Positions 16,301-24,611 of a stretch of 64,000 bases of DNA are shown piece after piece; position 1 is the stretch's first letter; every line of letters starts with the position of its first letter. The notes under the pieces are model-generated. The model saw nothing but the letters and a program-made list of their open reading frames with translations, did not search any database and had not been told where the DNA came from. The stretch comes from Deltaproteobacteria bacterium (GTDB taxonomy: Bacteria > Myxococcota > Kuafuiibacteriia > Kuafuiibacteriales > Kuafuiibacteriaceae): contig JADJBV010000001.1 of NCBI GenBank assembly GCA_016703535.1, forward strand, positions 1,984,001 to 2,048,000, read 5' to 3'. The translations under genes were made by a program, and so were the position numbers.

Positions 16301-19300
16301 TGACCTTGGACGCGGCCAGCGGGATCTTGGGTGGAACGGCCACCGAAGAAGGGGTCTTCAACTTCACCTTGCGCGCTTCGGCCGGCACCGCCTACGCCGA
16401 TCGCAGCTTCACGCTGCGGATCATCGCGCCGACCGTGGAGATCGCGGTGGCCACGCCCTCTTTGCCCACCGCGGTGGTCGGTCGTGACTATCAGACCCAG
16501 CTGGTCGCGGTCGGCGGCACCCTGCCCTACGAATGGGTCGCCGTCTCGCGCCTCCCGGCGGGCCTCAGCTTGAGCAGCAGCGGCGTCTTGTCCGGTCGCC
16601 CCGAGACCCCGGGCAGCCTGCCGATCACCGTGCGGGTGCGGGACAACGTCGGCAGCACCGACTCCAAGGAGTTGATCCTCAACGCGATCAACGCCAACAC
16701 CGCGCTGCAGATCGTCCCTCGCTTTTTGCCGGTTGGCATCGTCGGCAATGAGCTCTGCCCCGACGGCGATCCGATCATCTTCGAGGCCCAAAACGGCGTC
16801 GCGCCCTATGCTTGGGCGATCGTCGGTGAGGCGCCCGAAGGCATGACCTTGACCAACGACCAAGGCGGCGAACGAGGCCTCTTCTGCGGCACGCCGGCCC
16901 GGGCCGGCAGCTTCCCGATGTTGGTTCGGGTGCAGGACTCGACCGGCCTCTTCGACACCTCCTTGTTCATCTTCGAGGTCGCCGACGGGACCAAGCTGGC
17001 CATCTCGACCTTCAAGTTGCCCGCGGCCCAGCTCAACACCGCCTACGCCGCCCAGACCTTGACCGCGATCCAAGGCACCGCGCCCTACCAGTGGAGTGTC
17101 GTCCAGGGCTGGGGTAGCTTGCCGCCGGGGATCACGATCAGCAGCGAAGGTGTGGTCAGTGGGACGCCGACCGCCGGGGGCGTCTACGCCTTCGTGGTGC
17201 AGGTGGTGGACGCCCAGCTGCGCCAGGACGTGCAGCCCCTTTCGATCGAAGTGGAGGAACCGGTGACGACGACTGGCGAAGACAGCGGCTGCAGCTGCAA
17301 CAACACCCAAACACCCCGGGGTTCGGGCCACTCGGCCTGGTTGGGGCTTGGTTTGGTGGCCTTCATCGGCCTGCGACGGCGCCGCAGCTTGGGCCTAGGC
17401 ATCGGGGCGGCCCTGGTGTTGTTGGCGAGCCCCGCGTCGGCCCAGATGCCGGTCCCGGGGACGCCTTACCAGATCAGTGTGACGCCCATCACCTATACCG
17501 ATCTGCCTTCGCCGACGGTGCTCTTCACCGACGTCGACGATGGTCAGTCGCCGGTGGCCCTCCCGTTCCCGATCAAGTTCTACGACCAGCAGGTCGACAG
17601 CGTCAGTTTGGGCAACAACGGCGCGCTCATCTTCCCCTCGGGCACCGCGGTCAGCTTGTCCAACGCCACCCCGGGCGCGACCGCCACCCCCAACCAGTTC
17701 ATCGCGCCCTTTTGGGATGACCAGCGCATGTTTGCGGCCAACGCCGGGGGCATCGGCTATCAGGTCGAAGGAACGGCGCCATCGCGGACCATCACCTTCG
17801 AGTGGCGCCGCATCTCCCGCTTCGGCGCCAGCGGAGTGGTGAAGAGCTTCCAGGTCCGATTCTACGAGGGCCCCGCGGGTCGCATCGACATCGACTACGG
17901 CCCCATCACCGGGACCGCGACCTACAACGCGACGATGGGTATGGAGGATGAAACCGGCGCGCGCCCCATCTCCTTTGCCGCCACCAACTGCAGCCCCAAC
18001 TGCACCCAGGCGGACTTCACCAACCGCTCCAACACTCGGGTCATGGTGATCCAAGACCCCGGCGTCGAGCTGGTCGCCCAAGGCATCACGGGGCCGGAGT
18101 TGGCCTTCCTGGGCGCGTTGACCCCGGTCAACGTGCAGGTCCAGAACCTCCACGGCGCTTCGATCGGCCCCTTCACCGTCAGCGTGGTGATCGGGACCGA
18201 CTCGGATCTGAGCAACGCGGTGACCGCCGGTTCGACCCAGATCTCCCTGTCACCGTTCCAGGCTCAGTCTTTGACCGTGGACGTGACCCCACCCGCGAAC
18301 CTGGGTGAAGGCGAGTTCTACTTTGGGTTGCGGGTCGACTCGGCCGGTGTGATCCCCGAGGTCAACGAGAACAACAACGAGCGCGTTTCGGCGACGCCCA
18401 CCCGCTTGCTCCTGGGCCGCCCCGATCTTTCGGTGGAGCGGGTCCGGGTCGATCGCACCAGCCTTTCGGCGGGTGATTCGATCAGCGTCTACACCCGAGT
18501 CCGCAACGTGGGCGGTGAACCGGCCAACAACGTTCGGATGGCGGTCATGTTGTCCTCGAACCCGGTGATCAGCCCCCAGGATCTGGAGCTCGGCACCTTC
18601 AACGTCACCTTGGCGCCCGGCCAGACCCAAAACGCCACGACCACGGTGACCGTGCCGTCGGCCACCAACTCGGGGGCCTATTACTTCGGAACCTTCGCCG
18701 ACTCGAACCAGCAGATCGACGAGCTGAACGAGTCGAACAACGGCCGCGCCACCTTGCAGGCGGTGCCCATCGCGGGCGGCAATCTAGCGGTGTTGACCCC
18801 GGCCCTCCCCCTCGCCTACCGAGGCGTCACCTACGTGGCGCTCTTCGCGGCCGTCGGTGGTCAGGCCAGCTACACCTGGCGCATCAGCCAAGGGACCCTG
18901 CCCCAAGGGATCGGCCTGGTGGGCGCAACCGGTGAACTCTACGGCCGGCCGTCTCGGGCCGAGTCCCAGAACTTCACGGTGGAGGTCAGCTCGGGCGGAC
19001 AACTCGCGACCAAGTCCTTCACGTTGACGGTCAGCGATCCGGCGGCGCCCCTGACGATCGTCACTCGAGCGATACCCCCCGCGGTGGTCGGTCAAGAATA
19101 CAACTTCGCCCTGGTCAGCACCGGCGGGTCCCAGTCGTCGACGGTGACCTTCAGCGCCACCGGCTTGCCGATGGGGATCGCGATCTCTCCCAACGGGATC
19201 CTGATGGGCACCCCGGTCGAGGCCCGATCTTCGACGGTCACCGTGACCGCCACCGACGGCAGCGAAACCACCACCCGGGATCTGCTCTTGGATGTTCGCC

Positions 19301-20016
19301 CCAACGCCAACCTCCTGATCACCCCCCGGGTCCTCTCGACCGCCCGCTACGGCCAAGCCTATTCGGAGCGGCTGGAGGCCTCGGGTGGCCTGCCCCCGAT
19401 CACCTGGCTGCTCAACCTGGGCAACCTCCCGGTAGGCCTCAGCCTCTCCACCAGCGGTGAGATCACCGGCACCCCGACCCAGGTCGGTGTGTTCCGGATC
19501 TTGGTCGAGGCCCGAGACTCGGGGAGCGGCGGTGTGGCGGCCCGGGACGTCAACGCGTTCGAGATCGAGGTGCAGGACACGGAAGGCTTCTCGATCAGCA
19601 CCACCACCCTGCCCGACGCCTACCTCGACCAGGGCTACGATCAGTCGGTCGCAGCGACCGGCGGCGAGGCGCCTTACGCTTGGCGGGTCACCGAAGGCCG
19701 AGTGCCCACCGGCTTGGTGACCAGCGCCAACCCCACCACCAATGACTTCCGGATCGCTGGCCAACCCACCGAGCCGGGGATCTTCAACTTCCTCTTGGCG
19801 GTCAGCGACGTCGACGGGCGCACCACCCAGCGGGCCTTTGCCCTTCGGGTGTTGGAGCGAGCGCCGGCCCCTACGTTGCCCACCAACGGCGACGACGGCT
19901 GCAGCTGCAGCAGCCACCCCAGCCAGCGGGGCACGGGCCTCGGGCTGAGCGCCGCGATGGTGTTGGTGTTGGGGTTGTGGCGCCGCCGCCGCGGCTCCCG
20001 ATCAACGGGCCGCTAG
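13333..20016 (+). CDS. giant secreted protein: two MYXO-CTERM proteins (CARDB + putative Ig domains) fused in frame
   Basis: The 2227-residue protein has a signal peptide (LLFVPLALGATAAQAQ), then a 'NGWLAMG...FAFWDDLDL' beta domain (about 40-220), about six CARDB-like repeats ending in 'ARIDPANNFVETNEVDN'-type phrases (230-930), and putative Ig (He_PIG) repeats starting 'LPRGTIGVPYEVAISARGG' (955-1300). At 1317-1351 there is a complete MYXO-CTERM-type tail (GCSCNN, hydrophobic helix, RRRR). This runs straight into a second signal-peptide-like stretch (GLGIGAALVLLASPASAQ) and a paralogous second protein with the same domain order, ending in its own tail (GCSCSS, helix, RRRR, about 2187-2220). 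One uninterrupted frame covers both. MYXO-CTERM tails are surface-sorting signals in myxobacteria. The start has AGAGGA upstream; the stop overlaps the next convergent stop. Confidence 0.88.
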   Translation: MNRSTLSTLLFVPLALGATAAQAQVYVQSTRPEPFVPLASVPGVGTVTPLAFLGFGGTPNDEEGLHSNLTLPFTFNYLGAPATAVSVSTNGWLAMGNITTNNFSNAAVGNTGAPNSAIFAFWDDLDLVLGSYATVGTAPNRAFVVEWNDFAPFLASASDGGQMQIWLYEGPANRFEIRYGGSLTASYSATMGYEGVNGTPNGAIGTCGASCASAAFNAVANTAVQVQLAQDPELSGALSGFPRGAFPGAAAAGQLAIQNQGLDTAPGVVANLYLSTDALFDAGDTLVGTVTATVPNGTTTVPVTVNVPGGQATADFYLLARIDPANNFVETNEVDNLAVAAQRFATGYELSASALVVRNTGGVNAGDTLNADLTVSHNGVPLVGALDVALFASSDQLYDANDPSVGSVTVTLTGQNVETVPVSGTLPQLQPGPYYLVARLDPNNVLAEANENNNTFVAPVPFSTGPDFTVGSVTIPAEVTPGGTMSVVTTVNSVAVPYSGVVEYRLFASRDNNTLEPTDTNLGTFSVTFAGQANRSDSRTITFPGNLPAGRYFVIASVDPSSRVVEVSETNNNGASASPLANAPDFGASNVALTPATLEVGLTANLAATARSTGAAFTGNVPYRIFLSGDNIYDPGDQAVYNGTVFVPGLSTAAITASFPLRSLPGEPQFNPGTYFVILVVDPDNATGEADENNNASIGAATITLRGADLFVPRISTNPVAFIGLPIEIELTIENDDVADARNFRYAYYLSTNNIIRVTDQQIFLSGSATVAANSSEIFRDTVNLPTFTSTQTLYLGVIVDIFSAVPETSESNNTKVVVNPLAIVFPIPNMRAQIVGTATAAAAGEQLAVTRLLLNDGVAPVAGFEYRYYLSSNPQISTDDILLGSFQGALGVGEDDYGIDLMNVPSGTQAGNYYLGLLVDPDDLVDEVDEGDNGALGPLVPIYRAAIQFVTDTLPRGTIGVPYEVAISARGGAVPLTYAVQSGAIPRGLTLDAASGILGGTATEEGVFNFTLRASAGTAYADRSFTLRIIAPTVEIAVATPSLPTAVVGRDYQTQLVAVGGTLPYEWVAVSRLPAGLSLSSSGVLSGRPETPGSLPITVRVRDNVGSTDSKELILNAINANTALQIVPRFLPVGIVGNELCPDGDPIIFEAQNGVAPYAWAIVGEAPEGMTLTNDQGGERGLFCGTPARAGSFPMLVRVQDSTGLFDTSLFIFEVADGTKLAISTFKLPAAQLNTAYAAQTLTAIQGTAPYQWSVVQGWGSLPPGITISSEGVVSGTPTAGGVYAFVVQVVDAQLRQDVQPLSIEVEEPVTTTGEDSGCSCNNTQTPRGSGHSAWLGLGLVAFIGLRRRRSLGLGIGAALVLLASPASAQMPVPGTPYQISVTPITYTDLPSPTVLFTDVDDGQSPVALPFPIKFYDQQVDSVSLGNNGALIFPSGTAVSLSNATPGATATPNQFIAPFWDDQRMFAANAGGIGYQVEGTAPSRTITFEWRRISRFGASGVVKSFQVRFYEGPAGRIDIDYGPITGTATYNATMGMEDETGARPISFAATNCSPNCTQADFTNRSNTRVMVIQDPGVELVAQGITGPELAFLGALTPVNVQVQNLHGASIGPFTVSVVIGTDSDLSNAVTAGSTQISLSPFQAQSLTVDVTPPANLGEGEFYFGLRVDSAGVIPEVNENNNERVSATPTRLLLGRPDLSVERVRVDRTSLSAGDSISVYTRVRNVGGEPANNVRMAVMLSSNPVISPQDLELGTFNVTLAPGQTQNATTTVTVPSATNSGAYYFGTFADSNQQIDELNESNNGRATLQAVPIAGGNLAVLTPALPLAYRGVTYVALFAAVGGQASYTWRISQGTLPQGIGLVGATGELYGRPSRAESQNFTVEVSSGGQLATKSFTLTVSDPAAPLTIVTRAIPPAVVGQEYNFALVSTGGSQSSTVTFSATGLPMGIAISPNGILMGTPVEARSSTVTVTATDGSETTTRDLLLDVRPNANLLITPRVLSTARYGQAYSERLEASGGLPPITWLLNLGNLPVGLSLSTSGEITGTPTQVGVFRILVEARDSGSGGVAARDVNAFEIEVQDTEGFSISTTTLPDAYLDQGYDQSVAATGGEAPYAWRVTEGRVPTGLVTSANPTTNDFRIAGQPTEPGIFNFLLAVSDVDGRTTQRAFALRVLERAPAPTLPTNGDDGCSCSSHPSQRGTGLGLSAAMVLVLGLWRRRRGSRSTGR
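17281..17450 (+). other. internal sorting-tail / signal-peptide junction of the fused protein
   Basis: Codons 1317-1372 encode a C-terminal sorting tail followed without a stop by an N-terminal signal peptide with a good AxA cleavage site (ASA-Q). The Arg cluster at 1348-1351 could serve as the end of the first protein's tail and the n-region of the second signal. The only candidate internal start for a separate second protein is a TTG at 17389, which would give a signal peptide lacking a positive n-region. Confidence 0.7.
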
Positions 20017-23000
20017 GCCTCGGTCAGCTTGGCGCGAACCCGGAGGTTCTCCAAGCGATCGGCCAACTCCTTGGCCCGGTCCATCAGCACCCGCGCTGCT
20101 TTGGGGTCACCATCGGCGACCAGCAGCCGGGCGCGGTGGACCATCCCGATCACCACCAGCTCCTCCTGGCCCAGCTCCCGGGCCAACTCCAGGCCCTCGT
20201 CCAAGTGCTCCCGGGCCAACTCCAGGTCGTCGAGCTTCTCTTCCAGGGCCAAGAGCCCCAGGTAGAGGTGGGCGATGGCCACGTATCGTTGAAAGCCGAT
20301 CTCTCGGGCGATCGCCAGGCAACGCAGCAGCTCGGGTTGAGCCCGCTCCGGGCGACCGGCCTTCAGGTAATGGACGCCCAGTTCTCCTCGCCAGGTCGCT
20401 TCCCCTTGGCGATTGCCCCGCTCCTCGGCCATCTGTAGCGCCGCGGTGAGCTTCTGGCGCGCACCCTCGAAGTCCCCCAGTTCGGTCAACAAGGTGCCGA
20501 GCTCCCCCGACCAGCGCTCCAGGTCCGCCAAGACCCCCCGGGCCTCGGCGATCTCGATCGCCTCCCGGTAACACGCCAGGGCGTCGGTCGAGTGCCCTCG
20601 AGCCGCGTGTACGATCCCGATGTGGCCCAACAATTCGGCGGTGGCGTGGGCGTCCCGACGGGCCCGGGCGTGGCCGAGGCCACTCTCCAACTTCAGGAGG
20701 GCGGCGGCGTAGGCCCCTTGGTGGAGCAAGGCGATCCCGACCCGGGCGTCCAACTCCTCGGCGAGGGCGTTCAAGCCGGCGGCAGCGGCGATCTGGCGGG
20801 CCTCCTCCAGCGCCTGCAGGGCCAGGGCGTGTTCCCCCCGGGACATCCGGGCTCGGCCCTCCAGCTCCAGGGCCCGGGCCGCCAGCGATCGGGTGGCGGT
20901 CCGTCGCTCCAGGCCGGCCAAGGTCGCCAAGGTCTCGTCCAGGCGCCCCAGCGCAAACTGGCAAGCGGCCCGGCGCAGGATCAACTCGGCGGTCATCACC
21001 TCGGGGGATCGGGCCGACTCGGCGGCCGCGGGATCAGCCCGATCCAGGGCCTCTTTGGCGCGACCAAAGTCGAGGAGCAGATCGATCCGCTGGATCAACA
21101 CCCGCAGGCGACGCGTGCGCGAGGCCAAGGTCCGAGGTGCGTCGTCGATGATCGTCTCGGCGTCTTGCAGCCGGCGCAACGCTGCCTCGAGATCTCCACG
21201 AGCGGCGGCGGCGGTCGCTTGGAACAAGAGGTAGCGGATCGCGCGCTCCGGGTGCCCGCTGGCCCTAAAATGCCGAGCCAAAACGTGGGCCAATTCGACC
21301 CGGCGGTTGGCGAAGCGCCGCTCCAGCCGTCGACCGATCTGGGCGTGGAGTTCGGTGCGCCGCACTTCGGGCAAGGCCCGGGCGACCGCGTCCCTGAAGC
21401 CTTCGTGATAAAAGCGATAACGAACCCCGTCGTGGGACACGTCCTCGACCAGCAGGTTGGCCCGCACCACCTCGTCCATCGCGTCCAGGAACTCCTCTTC
21501 CTCTAGGACCTGGACCGCTTGCACCAGCTCGGCCGGCAAAAGTCGCCCGAGCAAAGCCAGGCGCTCGAGCAGCCCCTTGGCAGCCCCGGAGAGCCGATCC
21601 AACTTTTGGAGGGCCACGTCTTCGGCCCGAGACGGCCGGGGCCGCCGAGACCGCGGCGATTGGCTACGGTTGGTGGTGATGTCTTCGCTCGGCGCCATCC
21701 CCAGGTCAGGGGCGGGGGCGGCGACCCCGTCGGCGTGGGTCTCCAGCGTGTCGCCGCGAAAGCTCCAGATGCCGGTCTGTCGCAACAAGGCGCCGTCCGA
21801 GAGCCAAGACTCGAGGACCTCTTGGACCAACAGCGGGCGGCCCCTGGCCAAACGCACCACCTCCCCCACCATCCCCGGCAGGGGTCGCTGCACGCCCGTC
21901 ATGGTGCGGACCATCTCCAACACCTGGGCCGGCTCCAGGGCGCCCAAAGAGAGGTGCGCGACCAACTTGCGCTCCTCCAACCTTCGCACCAGCTGCTCCG
22001 AGGCGTCGGGGCCTTCGGCCAACGACCGTCGAGTCAAGACGATCACCACCGGGCAGACCGTCTCGCCGTCTTTTCCTCCCGGCCGAGGCGCCAGCAAGGT
22101 TCGCGACGCGTCCCACAGCAGCTCGATCGAGGCCGAGTCGGCCCAGTGGACGTCCTCGACGGCCAACACCACCGGCCGCACCAGGGCCAAACGCCCCACG
22201 ACGCCGACGATCGCCTTGTGGAGGCGCACCCTCCGCTCCGAGGCGTCCAGGTGTTCGACGCTGGCCGGGCCCCCGAGGCGCGCCAACCGGGGGGACACCG
22301 CCTGCACCAGGGCCGCGTCTCGCCCCACGATCTTGCGGACCACCTCGGGCGGCGTACGGGCGGCGATGCCTTCGATCTCGTCGAGGATCACCTGAATCGG
22401 CCCGTAAGCCTGGCTGCGTTCGGCGGCACATTGTCCGATCAAGACGTTGGCCCGGCGACGGACCCGGGCCCGAAGTTCGGCCAAAAGTCGGCTTTTTCCG
22501 GTGCCGCTGGGGCCTTCGATCACCAAGATCCGACCCCGGCCTCGCTCCGCGTCCGCGACCGCGTCCTCCAGGATCGCCAACTCTTGGCCCCGGCCGACAA
22601 AACGTGGCGCAAAAAGCTGACCCGGCAAGGCGGGCAAGGCGTCGGGAGAGCTGCCGGTCGGGCCGGGGAGCTCCTCGTCCGCCAGATACTGATACGCCTC
22701 CTCGGCGGTCTGGAGCCGATCGAGGGGATCCTTCTCCAACAACTTGTGGGTCAAGGCGGCCAGCCCCGGATCAACCTTGGGGTTGGTTTTTTGGACGTGC
22801 TCCGGTTTGGTGTTGACGTGGTGGTGGAGCGCCGCCGCCGGTGGCTCGACGGGGAACGGATATTCGCCCGTCAAGATCTCGTAGAGGAAGACGCCGACCG
22901 CGTAGAGATCACTGCGGCCGTCGATCTCGCCGCCGGTCACCTGTTCGGGCGCCATGTACGCGAAGGTCCCGAGCAACCCCGAGCTCCCCGTCGGGGCCCG

Positions 23001-23477
23001 GAGCAAACGGGCCACACCGAAGTCCATCAACTTCACCCGGCCGTCGGTGCTGATCAGGATGTTCTCCGGCTTCAAGTCTCGATGGACGATCCGCCGCGCG
23101 TGGATGTGGGCCAAGGCCCCAAACAGTTGCCGGAGGAGCCGCTTCAGCTCCGCTTCTCGGGCCGCGCCTTCGGGCAAGGTGCGGAGGTGACGCCGAGCGT
23201 CTTTGCCATCCACGAACTCCATCGCCAAAAATGGGACGTCGTTCTCCAACCCGGCGTCGAGCACCCGGACGATGTTCGGGTGGCGCAAGCGAGCCAAGGC
23301 GCGGAACTCCCGTTTGAAGCGGAGTAGGCCCTCGGCCTCCTCGGCGGCGTGGGGCAGCAGCACCTTGAGGGCCACCCGGGTGTCGTCGCGCTCGTCGATC
23401 GCCTCGTAGACGACGCCCATGCCACCCGCGCCGACGCGGCGCACGAGCCTGAAGCGGCCGATCGTTTGGTTGGACAT
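20013..23477 (-). CDS. multidomain Ser/Thr kinase - AAA ATPase - TPR signalling protein
   Basis: Residues 8-270 form a complete Hanks kinase: GAGGMGVVYEA, Lys38 in VALKVL, HRD at 132-134 and DFG at 152-154. After a linker, 'FVGRGQELAILEDAV' opens a STAND/AAA_16-type ATPase with Walker A GPSGTGKS (322-329) and a Walker-B-like VVLAVEDVHWAD. The C-terminal 450 residues are TPR-like helical repeats (for example GHIGIVHAARGHSTDALACY). This architecture is common in myxobacteria as cytosolic signalling hubs; the stimulus is unknown. The start is ATG 23477. It is convergent with the giant protein gene, the two stop codons overlapping within CTAG at 20013-20016. The upstream region is the G-rich repeat region. 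Confidence 0.93.
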   Translation of the reverse strand: MSNQTIGRFRLVRRVGAGGMGVVYEAIDERDDTRVALKVLLPHAAEEAEGLLRFKREFRALARLRHPNIVRVLDAGLENDVPFLAMEFVDGKDARRHLRTLPEGAAREAELKRLLRQLFGALAHIHARRIVHRDLKPENILISTDGRVKLMDFGVARLLRAPTGSSGLLGTFAYMAPEQVTGGEIDGRSDLYAVGVFLYEILTGEYPFPVEPPAAALHHHVNTKPEHVQKTNPKVDPGLAALTHKLLEKDPLDRLQTAEEAYQYLADEELPGPTGSSPDALPALPGQLFAPRFVGRGQELAILEDAVADAERGRGRILVIEGPSGTGKSRLLAELRARVRRRANVLIGQCAAERSQAYGPIQVILDEIEGIAARTPPEVVRKIVGRDAALVQAVSPRLARLGGPASVEHLDASERRVRLHKAIVGVVGRLALVRPVVLAVEDVHWADSASIELLWDASRTLLAPRPGGKDGETVCPVVIVLTRRSLAEGPDASEQLVRRLEERKLVAHLSLGALEPAQVLEMVRTMTGVQRPLPGMVGEVVRLARGRPLLVQEVLESWLSDGALLRQTGIWSFRGDTLETHADGVAAPAPDLGMAPSEDITTNRSQSPRSRRPRPSRAEDVALQKLDRLSGAAKGLLERLALLGRLLPAELVQAVQVLEEEEFLDAMDEVVRANLLVEDVSHDGVRYRFYHEGFRDAVARALPEVRRTELHAQIGRRLERRFANRRVELAHVLARHFRASGHPERAIRYLLFQATAAAARGDLEAALRRLQDAETIIDDAPRTLASRTRRLRVLIQRIDLLLDFGRAKEALDRADPAAAESARSPEVMTAELILRRAACQFALGRLDETLATLAGLERRTATRSLAARALELEGRARMSRGEHALALQALEEARQIAAAAGLNALAEELDARVGIALLHQGAYAAALLKLESGLGHARARRDAHATAELLGHIGIVHAARGHSTDALACYREAIEIAEARGVLADLERWSGELGTLLTELGDFEGARQKLTAALQMAEERGNRQGEATWRGELGVHYLKAGRPERAQPELLRCLAIAREIGFQRYVAIAHLYLGLLALEEKLDDLELAREHLDEGLELARELGQEELVVIGMVHRARLLVADGDPKAARVLMDRAKELADRLENLRVRAKLTEA

Positions 23478-23506
23478 GCCCGGCCTGTTTCTAACACGAG
23501 AGCCTT

Positions 23507-23618
23507 GGTGGCGGGCGTGGGTGGCGGGGCTTGGGTGGCGGGCGTGGGTGGCGGGCGTGGGTGGTGGGCGTGGGTGGCGGGCGTGGGTGGCGGGCGTGGG
23601 TGGCGGGCGTGGGTGGCG
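23507..23618. repeat. 13-bp tandem repeat (GGGTGGCGGGCGT unit)
   Basis: About eight to nine copies of the 13-bp unit follow head to tail with few variants (one GGTGGGCGT copy, one copy with an extra G and T). The array begins some 30 bp upstream of the kinase-AAA-TPR start codon, so its length could affect that promoter. Confidence 0.8.
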
Positions 23619-23632
23619 AGCTCCGAGGTGCG

Positions 23633-23759
23633 CTTCGGCTTTCGGCGGGGGGACCCTCTCCCTCGCGAACAGAGGGGCCCGTCCTGGGCCCCCTGTGGCC
23701 CCGACCCTCCTGCCCCAGACTGTTCGCTACGGGAGAGGGTCCCCCCGCCTACGCCGAAG
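23633..23759. repeat. 127-bp palindromic element (40-bp near-perfect inverted repeats)
   Basis: The arms 23633-23672 and 23720-23759 are 40 bp each and share the cores GGCGGGGGGACCCTCTCCC and GCGAACAG in inverted orientation. A nested 7-bp hairpin (GGGGCCC / GGGCCCC, 23674-23692) sits in the loop. The arrangement resembles a REP/MITE-like non-coding element; no target-site duplication was recognised because simple repeats flank both sides. Confidence 0.75.
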
Positions 23760-23773
23760 CTGCGAGCGTGGGA

Positions 23774-23830
23774 GGCGTGGGGCTGGAGGCGTCGGGCTGG
23801 AGGCGTGGGGCTGGAGGCGTCGGGCTGGGC
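23774..23830. repeat. 14-bp tandem repeat (GGCGTSGGGCTGGA unit)
   Basis: Four copies alternate G and C at position six (GGCGTGGGGCTGGA, then GGCGTCGGGCTGGA) and lead directly into the guanine tract. Confidence 0.75.
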
Positions 23831-23831
23831 T

Positions 23832-23936
<105 letters not shown>

Positions 23937-23987
23937 AGGGGCGGGGCCAAGGGAGTCGGGGACGCGCGAAGTGCGAACTGCAAGCTG

Positions 23988-24140
23988 GGTTGCAGGCGAT
24001 CGGGCCGCGGAGGACCTTGGGTTGCAGGCCCTTTTGGCTGGAGCGCAGCAGCGGCCGTGGATGCAGGCTAGGTTGCGGGCCCTATTTGCTCGAGCGGAGG
24101 AGCGACCGCGGATGCAGGCTGGGTTGCGGCGTTCAGGGGT
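23988..24140. repeat. 51-bp tandem repeat, two full copies plus degenerate flanks
   Basis: Copies begin with GGTTGC at 24020 and 24071, and a partial third at 24122, exactly 51 bp apart; a degenerate start is at 23988. Each ends GGATGCAGGCT. In one plus frame the unit gives 17-residue repeats (LRALFARAEERPRMQA-like), but no credible gene contains them. Confidence 0.65.
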
Positions 24141-24247
24141 CGGGCATTCGGTTGCAGAAGAGCGGATCAGTTTGGAGGTCGCGAGGTGCCTGGCCCGAAG
24201 AGGGCCGGCACCTGGGAGGCGCGAGGGACTGAGGGAACGAGGTGGCC

Positions 24248-24571
24248 TCAGCGCTTTTTGGCGCGGGTGGCCTTGGCCTTTAATCCGTCGATGATCTTCT
24301 GCTTGGCGACTGCGCCGGTGGCGGGCTCGACGCCGGCCTCTTGGCGAAGTTTGGCGAGGCGACCGCTCTTCTCGAGGGCCCGCATCTCCATCTCTAGGAG
24401 CTTTTGGGCCACGTCGGGCCGATCCTGACCGACCCGGGCCAAAGGTTCATGATCTGCCAAGGCGTAGCCGTGCCGCATTCGGACGACCTTCTCTTCGGTC
24501 GCCGGGAGGGAGTCCTTGGTCTCGGTACGAACCCGGGCTTTTTGCCCCTTGGGCGCGGCACGTTTGGTCAT
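24248..24571 (-). CDS. small basic protein of unknown function, 107 residues
   Basis: The product begins MTKRAAPKGQKARVRTETKD and ends LKAKATRAKKR; it is strongly basic at both ends, helical in the middle (DVAQKLLEMEMRALEKSGRL), and has no signal or membrane helix. Basic ends might suggest nucleic-acid or acidic-surface binding, but no motif was identified. The gene starts 40 bp after the selenoprotein stop on the same strand, so the two are probably co-transcribed. Codon use matches the rest of the window. The repeat region lies immediately downstream. Confidence 0.7.
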   Translation of the reverse strand: MTKRAAPKGQKARVRTETKDSLPATEEKVVRMRHGYALADHEPLARVGQDRPDVAQKLLEMEMRALEKSGRLAKLRQEAGVEPATGAVAKQKIIDGLKAKATRAKKR

Positions 24572-24611
24572 GTGGGCAGAACCTTAGTGGAGGGGACCGG
24601 AGCGGTCAAAT

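Noticed and set aside
13605..19917. Several long open frames on both strands inside the giant secreted protein gene
   Set aside because: They are Arg/Gly/Val-rich shadows; the 2227-codon frame has signal peptides, repeat domains and sorting tails.
23507..23830. CRISPR array
   Set aside because: Units of 13 and 14 bp are directly adjacent with no spacers.
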